DNA from: Streptomyces sp. NRRL S-337
GTDB lineage: Bacteria; Actinomycetota; Actinomycetes; Streptomycetales; Streptomycetaceae
Assembly (NCBI RefSeq): GCF_000720175.1
Contig: NZ_JOIX01000017.1
Coordinates: 62,001-126,000 of the forward strand
Length of the DNA: 64,000 nt
Direction: 5' to 3'
The notes under the pieces were generated by a model. That model saw only the letters and a list, made by a program, of their open reading frames with translations, was not told the DNA's origin and ran no database searches. The position numbers and the translations under genes are program-made. Below are positions 17,377 to 26,062 of the stretch, piece after piece; position 1 is the first letter of the stretch; each line of letters starts with the position of its first letter.

Positions 17377-19073
17377 CCATCCAGTCCCCTTCCCAGCTCT
17401 CCTGCCGGTTCCACGATCTGGTCCCCGCGGCGTTGCGGCGCGCCTGGGCCGCCGAAGGCCACTGCCCCGACCTTGACCTGTACGCACTGTTCCGCGCACG
17501 ACGAATATCCAACCCGCATGCCATAGCGGTGATCGACTCACGCGGCGAGGTCAGTTACGCCGAACTGGACCACCAGGCACGATGTCTGGCCACCGGGCTC
17601 GCCGCAACGGGCGTCTGTCCCGGCGACGTCGTAGGGGTCCAACTCCCCAACAGCAGAGAGGCGGTGGCGGCCGACCTCGCCGTGGCCGCACTCGGCGCGG
17701 TCGCCCTGCCCTTCCCGGTCGGACGGGGCGGGCGGGAGGCCCTGTCGCTGCTGGGCCGTTCCGGCGCCCGCGCGGTCATCGCCGCCACCGAACACCGCGG
17801 CGCCGAGCACGCACGGGAGCTGGCCGAACTGGCCACCTCGTCCGGCGAACTGCCCGCACTGCGCGCGGTGATCGCCGCCGGGCCCGGACCGGTCCCCGGC
17901 GGCTGCCTGTCGCTGGCCGACCTCTTGCGTACCGACGCGTCCGCGTTCACTCCCGCGCGCCCCGACCCCGACACCGCGGCCCGGATCCTGGTCTCGTCCG
18001 GATCCGAGGCCGAGCCCAAGATGGTGGCGTACTCGCACAACGCGCTCGCCGGCGGCCGCGGCAACTCGCTCGCGTCCCTGCTTCCGGACGGCATGCGGCC
18101 CCGCTGCCTGTTCCTGGTGCCGCTCGGTTCGGCCTTCGGCAGCAGCGGGACCGCCGTCACTCTCGCCCGGCACGGCGGATCCCTCATCCTGCTCGACCAC
18201 TTCACGCCCGACGCCGCGCTGGAAGCGATGCGTACGCACCGCCCCAGCCACGTGCTGGGCGTTCCCACGATGGTGCGCATGATGCTCGACCGGCTGCCGG
18301 ACGGGGCGGCACCGGCGACCGGGCTGACCGCCCTGGTGCTCGGCGGCTCCGCCCTCGACGCCGCCACCTGCGACGAGGCCCGCCGGACCTTCGGCTGCGC
18401 CGTGGTCAACCTCTACGGATCCGCCGACGGCGTTCACTGCCACGGAGGCCTGCCCGCCCGTAACGCCCCCGCAAACGACCTGGACAGCGGCCCGGGGATC
18501 ACGGTGGGCCAACCCGATCCCCGCGTCTGCGAGATCCGGATCGCCCCGCTGCCCGGAAGCACCTCCGACGAAGCGGGCGAGATCATCGCACGCGGACCGA
18601 TGACCCCGCTCTGCTATGTCGGCGCACCCGAGCTGAACATGCGCTACCGCACGGCCGACGGCTGGGTCCGAACCGGCGATCTCGGCGTACGGGACGCCGA
18701 CGGCATCCTGCGCGTCGTCGGCCGCCTGAAGGACATCGTCATCCGCGGCGGCGCGAACATCAGCCCCGCCGAGGTCGAGGGCGAGCTCTCCTTCCACCCG
18801 GACGTGCGCGACGTGCTGTGCGTCGGAGTCCCCGATCCGCTCATGGGCGAACGACTCGCAGCCTGCGTCGTCCCAAGGCCCGGACGGAAACCGGAACTTG
18901 AGAGCCTCTGCGCCCACCTGGACGCGCGTGGCCTGGAACGCCGCAAACACCCGGAACGGCTGCTACTCGTGACCGACGAACTGCCCCTCACCCCGGCCGG
19001 CAAGCCCGACCGCACCGCCCTACGGGAGAGGGCGGCAGCGGAGTTCCCCACCGAGCACGCGCAGGCGGGCTGA
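17373..19073 (+). CDS. AMP-dependent acyl-CoA synthetase/ligase
   Basis: This 566-residue ANL-superfamily enzyme has the P-loop-like ILVSSGSEAEPKMVAYSH, the LYGSADG motif, DGWVRTGDLG, GRLKDIVIRGGANISPAEVE (hinge and A8 motif) and the C-terminal catalytic lysine in LTPAGKPDR. It activates a carboxylate with ATP and probably transfers it to CoA. It is translationally coupled to the CoA-transferase and divergent from the acyl-CoA dehydrogenase, so the three probably act on the same acyl-CoA. Substrate pocket residues do not give a clear specificity. Confidence 0.9.
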   Translation: MTIQSPSQLSCRFHDLVPAALRRAWAAEGHCPDLDLYALFRARRISNPHAIAVIDSRGEVSYAELDHQARCLATGLAATGVCPGDVVGVQLPNSREAVAADLAVAALGAVALPFPVGRGGREALSLLGRSGARAVIAATEHRGAEHARELAELATSSGELPALRAVIAAGPGPVPGGCLSLADLLRTDASAFTPARPDPDTAARILVSSGSEAEPKMVAYSHNALAGGRGNSLASLLPDGMRPRCLFLVPLGSAFGSSGTAVTLARHGGSLILLDHFTPDAALEAMRTHRPSHVLGVPTMVRMMLDRLPDGAAPATGLTALVLGGSALDAATCDEARRTFGCAVVNLYGSADGVHCHGGLPARNAPANDLDSGPGITVGQPDPRVCEIRIAPLPGSTSDEAGEIIARGPMTPLCYVGAPELNMRYRTADGWVRTGDLGVRDADGILRVVGRLKDIVIRGGANISPAEVEGELSFHPDVRDVLCVGVPDPLMGERLAACVVPRPGRKPELESLCAHLDARGLERRKHPERLLLVTDELPLTPAGKPDRTALRERAAAEFPTEHAQAG

Positions 19074-19080
19074 CGCCATC

Positions 19081-19113
19081 AGGGGAGGAGCCGCACACAG
19101 CGGCCCCTCCCCT
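19081..19113. terminator. Bidirectional terminator between convergent genes
   Basis: A near-perfect stem (AGGGGAGGAGCCGC against GCGGCCCCTCCCCT, ACACA loop) begins eight bases past the ligase stop and lies before the 3' end of the opposing binding-protein gene. Confidence 0.75.
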
Positions 19114-19134
19114 CACTGCTACGCGAACTGGCCG

Positions 19135-19950
19135 TCAGGAGGTGGAGAACGCCTTCTCCATCTGCCCGGCCGCCTTGCGGTAGACGCCCAGCAGATCGAG
19201 GTCCGCCCCGGGATAGTTCACGATGTTCAGCTGCTTGGCGCCCGAGCCGGGCAGCACCGTTCCGGTCGACATGTTCTCGTTCTCCAGCACGAACTTCGGC
19301 TTCTTCGCCGACAGCGAGGACAGCTGCGCAGGCGTGACCGCCTCCGGGCCGTACGTACCGACCACCTTCGCCCCCGCCAGCTTCGCCGCCCATGTCGTGA
19401 ACATCTGCGCCGCCACCGCCGGAGCCTTGCCACCGGGCCACGTGGCCTTCACCTGCTTGGCCAGCGAGTCCCACTCCGCCGTGAACTTGGCATTCCACTG
19501 CGCGGCGGCCTGCTCCGTCCCGAACTCCTTGCCCAGCTTCGTCACCTCGGCCTTGGTTGCCGCGGGCGTGTTGTCCAGGTTGACCTCGACCACCTTCGCC
19601 TTGGAGCCGGCAGCATCCTTGATCCGTCCCGCGAACGGCTCGAAGGAGGCGTAAAGGACGTAGTCGGCACCGGCGACCGCCGTCAGGTCGGACGGCTTCA
19701 GGTCGTAGTCGGGAGCATGCTTGATCGAGGCGGGAACGATGGACGTGACGTTCTTGGCCCCGGCGGCCTTCGCCAGCGCCGCCTCCCAGCTGGAGGTGGC
19801 GACCACGACGGGCCCCGACGACTTGCCCGCCTTTTCTCCGTCGGACTTGCCAGAGCTGGTGCCGTCACCGCAGCCGGTCAGCAGGGCCAGGCCCGCGCTC
19901 AGTGCAGTGGCGGCGGCGAGGGGGCGGAAGAGGAAGCGGACGTGCGCCAT
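19135..19950 (-). CDS. Metal-type ABC transporter substrate-binding lipoprotein
   Basis: This 271-residue lipoprotein has a lipobox LLTGC after the signal peptide and the ZnuA-like layout of cluster A-1: KHAPDYDLKPSDLTAVAGAD (usually H..E..PSD), YASFEPFAGRI and a long central helix. The family's His-rich loop is missing and the second ligand-histidine region reads QMFTTWAAKL, so zinc or manganese specificity is uncertain. ATG 19950 has GGAGAA seven bases upstream and lies inside the end of the permease gene (52-base overlap). It is the last gene of an ATPase-permease-binding protein operon. Confidence 0.85.
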   Translation of the reverse strand: MAHVRFLFRPLAAATALSAGLALLTGCGDGTSSGKSDGEKAGKSSGPVVVATSSWEAALAKAAGAKNVTSIVPASIKHAPDYDLKPSDLTAVAGADYVLYASFEPFAGRIKDAAGSKAKVVEVNLDNTPAATKAEVTKLGKEFGTEQAAAQWNAKFTAEWDSLAKQVKATWPGGKAPAVAAQMFTTWAAKLAGAKVVGTYGPEAVTPAQLSSLSAKKPKFVLENENMSTGTVLPGSGAKQLNIVNYPGADLDLLGVYRKAAGQMEKAFSTS

Positions 19951-20771
19951 GACGAGGTTCTCCGTTCGGGTATGAGATGCGCGGCAAGGGCGACCGCCCC
20001 TGCGGCGAGAACGAGGACCGGCCCGGGTGGCAGGTCCCAGGCCAGCGAGATCAGAAAGCCGGTGACGTTCACGACGACGCCGATGCCCACCGCCCACAGC
20101 GTGATCGACACCAACGATCGGCCCAGGCGACGGGCGGCGAGGGCCGGCAGCAAGGTGAGCGCGTCCACCAACAACGCTCCCGTCAGACGAATGGCACCCG
20201 CCACCGAGACCGCCACCAGCACCAGCAGCACCACCGTCAGCCGCTGCACCGCCACCCCGGAACACCACGCCAGCTCCCGGTCGTGCAGCAGCAGCGCCAA
20301 CTCGCGGCGCCGCCAGACGAACAGCCCCGGCACGGCCACCGCCAGCACGCCCAACACCACGAGATCGGCCGGCCGCACCGCCAGAATTGACCCCCACAGC
20401 AGCGCGAACGCCCCATTGGCATTCACCCCGGACAGCGCCAGCATCAACAGCGCCGCCGCGATGGCCAGGCTCATCAGCAGCCCCATGGCCCCCGAGAGGC
20501 CATCCGCAGTACGTGCCAACGGCGCCACCCCCGCCCCAGCCAGCGCACACGCCACCAGCGCACACACCACCGGGTCCAGCCCCACCAACTGCCCCACGGC
20601 GATCCCCAGCAGCGCCACATGCATCATCGCGAAGCGCACCGGCATGATGTCCAGGCCGACGATCACCACACCGACGACCGGCAACCCGAAGGCGGCCAGC
20701 AGCAGCCCGAACCCCGCCCGCTGCACCGGCACCAACTGCAACAGGTCACCGACCTGCCCCCACGCGCTCAC
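19899..20771 (-). CDS. Metal-type ABC transporter permease
   Basis: This 290-residue ABC-3 family membrane protein has about eight hydrophobic segments, including FGLLLAAFGLPVVGVVIVGL, the MPVRFAMMHVALLGIAVGQL region and GALLVDALTLLPALAARRLG (the conserved 'LLVxALLxxPAATA' helix). It forms the membrane channel with the ATPase whose stop overlaps its GTG (GTGA). Its 3' end extends 52 bases into the binding-protein gene. Confidence 0.87.
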   Translation of the reverse strand: MSAWGQVGDLLQLVPVQRAGFGLLLAAFGLPVVGVVIVGLDIMPVRFAMMHVALLGIAVGQLVGLDPVVCALVACALAGAGVAPLARTADGLSGAMGLLMSLAIAAALLMLALSGVNANGAFALLWGSILAVRPADLVVLGVLAVAVPGLFVWRRRELALLLHDRELAWCSGVAVQRLTVVLLVLVAVSVAGAIRLTGALLVDALTLLPALAARRLGRSLVSITLWAVGIGVVVNVTGFLISLAWDLPPGPVLVLAAGAVALAAHLIPERRTSSWRTSASSSAPSPPPLH

Positions 20772-21457
20772 GCCACCTCCCGCAACCGGCCGGCAGCCAT
20801 CTCCAGCGTCCGGTCACACCGCGCCGCCATCGCCCGGTCATGCGTCACGACGATCAGCGTCACCGGCAGCGAAGTGAGCACCTCAGCGGCCTCCTCCTGC
20901 CCTGCGAAGTCCAGCGCCGCGGTCGGCTCGTCCGCGAGCAGCACCCCCGCCCCGGCCGCCACACAACCCACCGCGCGCGCCAGATGCATCCGCTGCAACT
21001 GACCACCCGAGAGACCATCCACCGGCCGGTCCGCGAGATCCCCCACGCCCAGCCGCTCCGCCGCCTCCGCCGCCGCCTCCGGAGCACCACTGCTCGCCAG
21101 CAACTCCCCGGCCAGCAGCGGAAAGCGCCCGGCCGCCGGCCGCTGCGGAATCCACCCACACGCCCGCCGTCGCCAGGCCCATTCGGCGGCACTCCGCGTC
21201 CCGCGCCCACCGACCAGAATCTCCCCCTCGACCTGCCGATGCAGCCCGAGCACCGCCCGCAACAGCGTCGTCTTCCCCGACCCGTTCGTCCCGGTCAGCG
21301 CGACCCGCTCACCGGCGGCCACCTCCAGGTGGACCCCACTGACGGCCTCCAGCCGTCCATGTCGGCACATCACCCCCCGCAGCCGCACATCAAGCCCACC
21401 CGCACCGCCCGCCTGCGGCGCCTCCAGGGACACCGATCGATCCTCGCTACGTTCCAC
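20768..21457 (-). CDS. Metal-type ABC transporter ATP-binding protein
   Basis: This 229-residue ATPase has Walker A GTNGSGKTT, the signature GLSGGQLQRMHLARAV, Walker B GVLLADEPTAALD and the switch histidine in VVTHDRA. It is first gene of the importer operon. No clear palindromic Zur box is visible in the roughly 150 bases upstream, so metal regulation is not evident. The start GTG 21457 has no strong ribosome site. Confidence 0.88.
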   Translation of the reverse strand: MERSEDRSVSLEAPQAGGAGGLDVRLRGVMCRHGRLEAVSGVHLEVAAGERVALTGTNGSGKTTLLRAVLGLHRQVEGEILVGGRGTRSAAEWAWRRRACGWIPQRPAAGRFPLLAGELLASSGAPEAAAEAAERLGVGDLADRPVDGLSGGQLQRMHLARAVGCVAAGAGVLLADEPTAALDFAGQEEAAEVLTSLPVTLIVVTHDRAMAARCDRTLEMAAGRLREVA

Positions 21458-21888
21458 GTCCCACTAGTCGGCCGGACCGCGCGTCGAGTTCCCGTGCAAT
21501 CAATTCCCACCGACGGCAAGCTGCCGACGCCGGCAAGCATCCGGCTCATGCACACTTCCCCAGAGCAATCTGCCCGATCAGCACAGCGGGTTGGTGAGTG
21601 AGCGGAACCTCGCCATGGGCTTCAACCCGACCTGGCAGAGGACGCAGAGACCGCCGTGCCACTTCCGTGCCAGATGGACCGGTGCACAACGGTCAACAAG
21701 AGCGTGCGATTCAACCGGTCACGCCCGCCCAGCTGCAACATATTCGCTGGTCAGGGAGCTAATGAGCACCCGAAAGCCCCCTGATTCACGGAACTCCGGT
21801 CAGAGCCGTTTTCAAGGCTCCCCTCAGAGCACCACCTGCTCACCGGGAAACGCGTCGGCGAACCAGGCGAGTGCCGCCGCACACGCCG
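21458..21888. other. Leader region of the ABC importer and unassigned sequence
   Basis: About 430 bases with no supportable gene. The first part is the upstream region of the minus-strand importer; the remainder has only short, unconvincing frames and leads into a decayed ABC ATPase. Confidence 0.4.
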
Positions 21889-22085
21889 CGGCGGCATACC
21901 CAGCCGCTGCTTCATCCCCATTGAATAGCCCTTGACCTTGCGGTCGAGCCCATCGCCGAGCCCGGCGAGGTTCAGAGCGTCGTCCAGAGCGGGGGGGCCA
22001 TCCCCGGCGTGTCGCCGACTATGGGAGCCGCAGGTTGGCCCGGCCGGTGAGGTGCGGCACGAACACCGGGCCGGCATGCGGCACG
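21889..22085 (-). pseudogene. ABC (drug-efflux type) ATPase fragment
   Basis: Two frames together give PHAGPVFVPHLTGRANLRLP and then ALDDALNLAGLGDGLDRKVK with GYSMGMKQRLG, the region around the Q-loop and the ABC signature of DrrA-like ATPases. The Walker motifs are gone and the two parts are out of frame. A dead fragment. Confidence 0.6.
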
Positions 22086-22329
22086 GTATACCTGCAGGAA
22101 CGAAGTCGAGCGGACCCCTCAACGCGCTCAAGGGCTTCCATGCCGTGGCGACCCGGTAGCTCAACAAGCTTCAGCACCGCCAGCCCGTGGACGAGGACGT
22201 CGACCGCCTGGTGCGTGTGCTGCGCAGCGACGGCCACCGCCTGGTCGAGCGGCGAGGGCGTCAACCAGCGTGGCGCTCTGCTCGGGCGTGGTTGCCGGTG
22301 TCGCGGACTGCGCGACCCCCAGCTACGGA

Positions 22330-22657
22330 ACACGCCGGCTTCACCGCCTCATAGCCCACTCCGCCGACGCCGACCGGCGCGGCCAACGACACCCGCAGCA
22401 CCTCCGCGCCAGGACGCCGAGCACGCGGTCCCAGGTTCCGTCGGCGGCCAGCGGCGGTGGCGGGCTCAGACGGTCTTCCAGGATCCCAACCTGGCTGGGA
22501 GGTCTCGCCAAGGAATCCGATGCGATACCGGTAGACGATCGCCTCCACAATGCGGCGGTGATCGGCCCACGGCCTGCCACGACGACCGGGTACTGGAGGG
22601 CAGCAGAGGTCGGATGCGGTTCCACTGCCGGTCGGTCAGCCGAGTGTGACGAGGCAT
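22330..22657 (-). pseudogene. IS5-family transposase remnant
   Basis: The ATG at 22657 starts PRHTRLTDRQWNRIRPLLPS, the standard IS5-type DNA-binding opening. Further pieces (RIVEAIVYRYRIG, IPWRDLPARLGSWKTV, AADGTWDRVLGVLA) follow in three different frames, and the catalytic domain is missing. Confidence 0.65.
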
Positions 22658-22678
22658 CAGGATCAGACCGTGCTGCGG

Positions 22679-23383
22679 TTACACAGGCTGGCCAACCGGC
22701 CTGACGATCACCGTGTTGATGTCGACACCACTGGGCTGGCTGATGGCCCAGACGATGGTCTTACCCAACTGCTCCGGGGACAGAAAGTCGCGGTTGGGCA
22801 GACCGCCGGGGGCACCGTCGAAGAAGTTGGTCTTCGTTGCGCCCGGCGAGACGAGGGTGACACCAATGCCTTCAGCAGTCACCATCCTCCTGGTGTTCTC
22901 CGCGATGCCCGTTACGGCCCACTTCGTCGCGCCGTAGATGTTGCCTGGTGTGTGGACATGGCCGGCCACGCTGCCGACGAGAACAATCCGGCCCTTGCTC
23001 TCGCGCAGCGCGGGCAGCGCAGCATTGATGAGTAGCGCGGGGCCGAGGACGTTGGTCAGCACCATGTCGTCCCAGCCAGTGGGGTCGCCGTCGGACAGGT
23101 CGTCAAAGGTCGCGTAGCCCGCGTTGGCAACGACGACGTCCAGCCGCCCGAACGTCGTCAAGGTCGCCGCGACTGCCGTCCCGACCGCATCGTGGTCGGC
23201 CGCGTGTCCCGGCATCACCAGCAAACCGTCCGGCTCGCCGAGCTCTGCGGCAAACCGGCGAAGCCGGTCCCCGCTCCGGCCGGTGACCGTCACGCGGTAC
23301 CCCTGCTCCAACAGTTGCCGAGCCGTCGCGGCCCCAATCCCGCTACCACCGCCGGTGATAAGCGCGACAGGAGAGTCCGTCAT
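22679..23383 (-). CDS. SDR-family oxidoreductase
   Basis: This 234-residue classical short-chain dehydrogenase has the cofactor motif TGGGSGIG, the structural NAG motif in VVANAGYA, the catalytic Ser in LVGSVAG and YGATK as the YxxxK pair. TGRSGDRL suggests NADPH preference. The ATG at 23383 is preferred; a GTG two codons upstream is possible. A MerR-type promoter with a 16-bp palindrome lies 40-70 bases upstream, so the gene is probably controlled by a MerR regulator, yet none is encoded nearby. Confidence 0.9.
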   Translation of the reverse strand: MTDSPVALITGGGSGIGAATARQLLEQGYRVTVTGRSGDRLRRFAAELGEPDGLLVMPGHAADHDAVGTAVAATLTTFGRLDVVVANAGYATFDDLSDGDPTGWDDMVLTNVLGPALLINAALPALRESKGRIVLVGSVAGHVHTPGNIYGATKWAVTGIAENTRRMVTAEGIGVTLVSPGATKTNFFDGAPGGLPNRDFLSPEQLGKTIVWAISQPSGVDINTVIVRPVGQPV

Positions 23384-23421
23384 GTGCACCCCAAGGAATG
23401 TGTCGTGAAGTCAACTCGGAG

Positions 23422-23452
23422 ATTGCAGCATTTGGAGTGCACTCCAAGTCAA
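23422..23452 (-). promoter_or_regulatory. MerR-type promoter/operator of the SDR gene
   Basis: On the minus strand TTGACT (23452-23447) and TGCAAT (23427-23422) are separated by 19 bases, the long spacer typical of MerR-controlled promoters. The perfect palindrome TTGGAGTGCACTCCAA (23432-23447) fills most of the spacer and just overlaps the -35 hexamer. Confidence 0.7.
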
Positions 23453-23586
23453 CCCACTTGAGGAGTCGTGCCGAAGCCAACCCGCCTACCGGTGAGACCT
23501 CTCAGAGGACTTGTCCGGTCGATCAAGCCGGGCTCAGTCTTCGGCAATCCGCACAGTCAGGGTGTTGCGGAGTCATCACTGTCGGA

Positions 23587-24618
23587 TCAGACGGCGATCG
23601 GCTTGCGGTAGCGGACGTACTCGTTCTGGCGCCGGAACCCTACGCTTTCGTAGAGGTCGTAGGATCGGTGCGGATTCGCGGTCCCGGTGTACAAGCGGGC
23701 GCTCTCTGCACCGTGCTTGCGAAGACATCGCAACCCGTCCAGCAGCAGGGCCCGCCCAAGGCCCAGACGCCTTGACTTTGCCTGGACGCTCAATTCTTCG
23801 ACTTCGCCCACAGTGGGGTCGTGTCGACGGATGGAGCACAGCGCGACCCCGGCCACATGTTCCCCATCCCAAGCAGCCCGCCAGCAGGTCGGGTCCGCCG
23901 TGGCGAGGAAGCTCTCGAACGTCCACCTCTCGGTGAAGGCGGCATCCGCATACGAATCGACGACCGTCTTCCAGGCCGCGTGGTAGCTGCTTGGACCGAG
24001 GCCACCGACTCGGATGCCTGCTGGCAACGCCTTGCCGTCGGGGAGCTGTCGGAGATCGGCCAGCTCCAGCTCTACCAGGCTGAAGACACGCCGATATCCC
24101 GTTTCGAGCAGCAGCGCCGTTGCGTCCTGTTCAGAGGCCATGGCGTTCGCGCCGAACACGGCCGTCTGTGCGGTTCCATGCTGCTGCACCAGCTGGCGGA
24201 TACGATCCTCTGCCCAGTTGAGCATGGCTGAGCCGATGCCCTGGCCGCGGTGCTCGGGCAGCAGGTAACCACGGTGCAGGTACAGCCACGTTCCGTCCCG
24301 CTCCTGCCACCACCTGATCGTCGAGTAGCCGACGACACCACCGTTGTGCTCTACCAGGACCTGGTTCTCGGAGGGGTCGTCGAGCTTGGCGCAGGCTTCG
24401 GCGATCTCGCCTGCTGTCGGGAGTCCTTCCACAACCGAGCGGGCGTCGACCCGATCCCGCTCTGCACAGCCCAGCCGCACAGCGGCCATCGCGCCATGGT
24501 CGTCGTGGCTGCGATACGGCCGGAAGACGTACCCAGGCAACCCTTCCCGCGAGGCAAGGCCGCTGCCGCTGTTCACGCCCACACCAAGACCCCCGTTACG
24601 TTGGATATGCGGTGTCAT
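23587..24618 (-). CDS. Tandem-domain GNAT acetyltransferase
   Basis: This roughly 343-residue protein has two GNAT domains. The first has the acetyl-CoA loop region LLPEHRGQGIGSAML; the second has VGEVEELSVQAKSRRLGLG followed by RALLLDGLRCLRKHGAE and a C-terminal SYDLYESVGFRRQNEYVRY. The overall shape resembles mycothiol-synthase-like double GNATs, but the substrate is unknown. ATG 24618 is the longest start; there is no clear ribosome site and a start some 15-20 residues later is possible. An IS5 remnant begins about 55 bp upstream. Confidence 0.85.
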   Translation of the reverse strand: MTPHIQRNGGLGVGVNSGSGLASREGLPGYVFRPYRSHDDHGAMAAVRLGCAERDRVDARSVVEGLPTAGEIAEACAKLDDPSENQVLVEHNGGVVGYSTIRWWQERDGTWLYLHRGYLLPEHRGQGIGSAMLNWAEDRIRQLVQQHGTAQTAVFGANAMASEQDATALLLETGYRRVFSLVELELADLRQLPDGKALPAGIRVGGLGPSSYHAAWKTVVDSYADAAFTERWTFESFLATADPTCWRAAWDGEHVAGVALCSIRRHDPTVGEVEELSVQAKSRRLGLGRALLLDGLRCLRKHGAESARLYTGTANPHRSYDLYESVGFRRQNEYVRYRKPIAV

Positions 24619-24672
24619 CAATCACGGAAGCGTAGGCGTGCCGATCACACGGCAGAACTCGTTTTCCGCAGC

Positions 24673-25250
24673 ATGACCGTTCGCGGGGACTTGACGGACG
24701 ACGCGTGGGGCCGGCTGCAGCCGTTCTTGCCGATGAGTAACGGTCAGTGCGGCCGGTGGCGGGACCACCGGCAGGTGATCGGCGGCATCCTGTATCGGGT
24801 ACGGACTGGGGTGCAGTGGCGTGACCTGCCGGAACGCTTCGGACCGTGGAAAACGGTCTACGAACGGCACCAGCTGTGGTCGGCTGATGGGGCATGGGAG
24901 CGTCTGCTGCAGCAGCTCCAGGCCGCAGCCGATGCAGCGGGTGAGATCGACTGGGACATCTCCGTGGACTCCACGATCGTGCGCGCACCAGCATTCCGCC
25001 GGAGCCCGCACCGACCCGCCACCAGCCCCGCATCAAAGGGGGCCACAACGGCAGAACACCAGGACGAAACGCCGTGGCAGAACCTGCGCGGCCGCCTGGT
25101 GGAGGTGGCGCATGGGGTGAGTGCCTGGGCCGCTCGCGCGGGGGCTTCACCACAAAAGTCCGTCTGAGCGCGGACGGCCGCTGCCGCCCGCTGTCCCTGG
25201 TCGTCACGCCGGGGCAGCGGGCGGACTGCACCCAGTGCACACCGGTGCTG
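24673..25250 (+). pseudogene. IS5-family transposase, frameshifted and 3'-truncated
   Basis: From ATG 24673 the frame reads RGDLTDDAWGRLQPFLP, RVRTGVQWRDLPERFGPWKT and the DDE start ISVDSTIVRA. It then shifts to HQHSAGARTDPPPAPHQ near 24990 and again to ECLGRSRGGFTTKVRL and LSLVVTPGQRADCTQ near 25115. It ends near 25250, so the C-terminal catalytic part is missing. The preceding GNAT gene was probably separated from its own promoter by this element. Confidence 0.75.
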
Positions 25251-25261
25251 GCACGTCCGCC

Positions 25262-25547
25262 GGGTTCCAACCGTGTACCGATGCCAGGCGGTTCGCACGC
25301 CAGTGGTGTTCCTCGGCGAGGGCGCGACGCTGGGAGAACCGCGGGGGCCAGCGCCGCCAGTGTGCGCGGGCGGGGGGCGTGGCGAAGGAGCAGCGGCCTT
25401 CCAGCCGCATCTGATCCAGGTGGACGGTCCCGGTAAAAGGCATTCCGACAGGTCGATGTCGGTCAGGACCAGGTGCGCCGCGTCCACCTTCCGCAGCGAG
25501 GCGATCCGCACGGTGTCATCCGGTGCGGGGCACCGCAGGGTGTCCAA
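25262..25547 (-). pseudogene. Pentapeptide-repeat-type protein fragment
   Basis: Two minus-strand frames together read VRIASLRKVDAAHLVLTDID then LSECL, followed after a frameshift near 25440 by FTGTVHLDQMRLEGRCSF and RRALAEEHHWRAN. This resembles the middle of actinobacterial pentapeptide-repeat proteins. Both ends are missing, cut by the IS5 remnant on one side. Confidence 0.5.
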
Positions 25548-25583
25548 ACGGTGTCGCCGCCGTCGCTCCCGACGATCAGGCGC

Positions 25584-25880
25584 CTATGGACGTTGCACCT
25601 CGACGGCCTCACGGGTGGCGAGCAAGGCCATGCCCAGCCAGACACCGACCGCACCGGCAGTGAGGACGGCCGCGAGCGTTCCTCCGTCGTCGATGCCGCC
25701 TGCGGCCAGCACAGGGACATCCGGGTACCTCCGCACGACCCCAGCCCGGAACGTCAGCAGTCCCATCGTCCCGATGTGACCGCCGGCCTCGCTGCCCTGC
25801 GCCACAAGGGCATCGGTGCCTGCGGCAACGGCCGTCTCGGCGTCCTCGTAGGTCTGGACCTGGCGGCCGTCGGTGGCGCC
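25584..25880 (-). pseudogene. Nitronate monooxygenase fragment
   Basis: The frame reads ALVAQGSEAGGHIGTMGLL, PDVPVLAAGGIDDGGTLAAV and GAVGVWLGMALLATREA, the FMN-phosphate-binding core of 2-nitropropane dioxygenase-like enzymes. About 95 of some 320 residues remain and both ends are lost. Confidence 0.65.
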
Positions 25881-26062
25881 CGCGGCTCCTTGGAATGCAT
25901 CTGCGGAAGACGGGCAATTACAATGGACAAACAGCCCCATTCAGGGGCTTCAGCAAAGGCGGAGGCTCTCTCGGCCGCCCCGCAGACCGAGCGCAGCACG
26001 GCGCTCTTCAGCGCCCCGCGCTCGTCACCGTGCGCTTCTCGCATTTCCCAGGGAGCATTCCC

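Noticed and set aside
24858..25547. Long minus-strand frame across the IS5 remnant
   Set aside because: Only the segment after about 25440 matches pentapeptide-repeat sequence; the remainder is antisense of the transposase.
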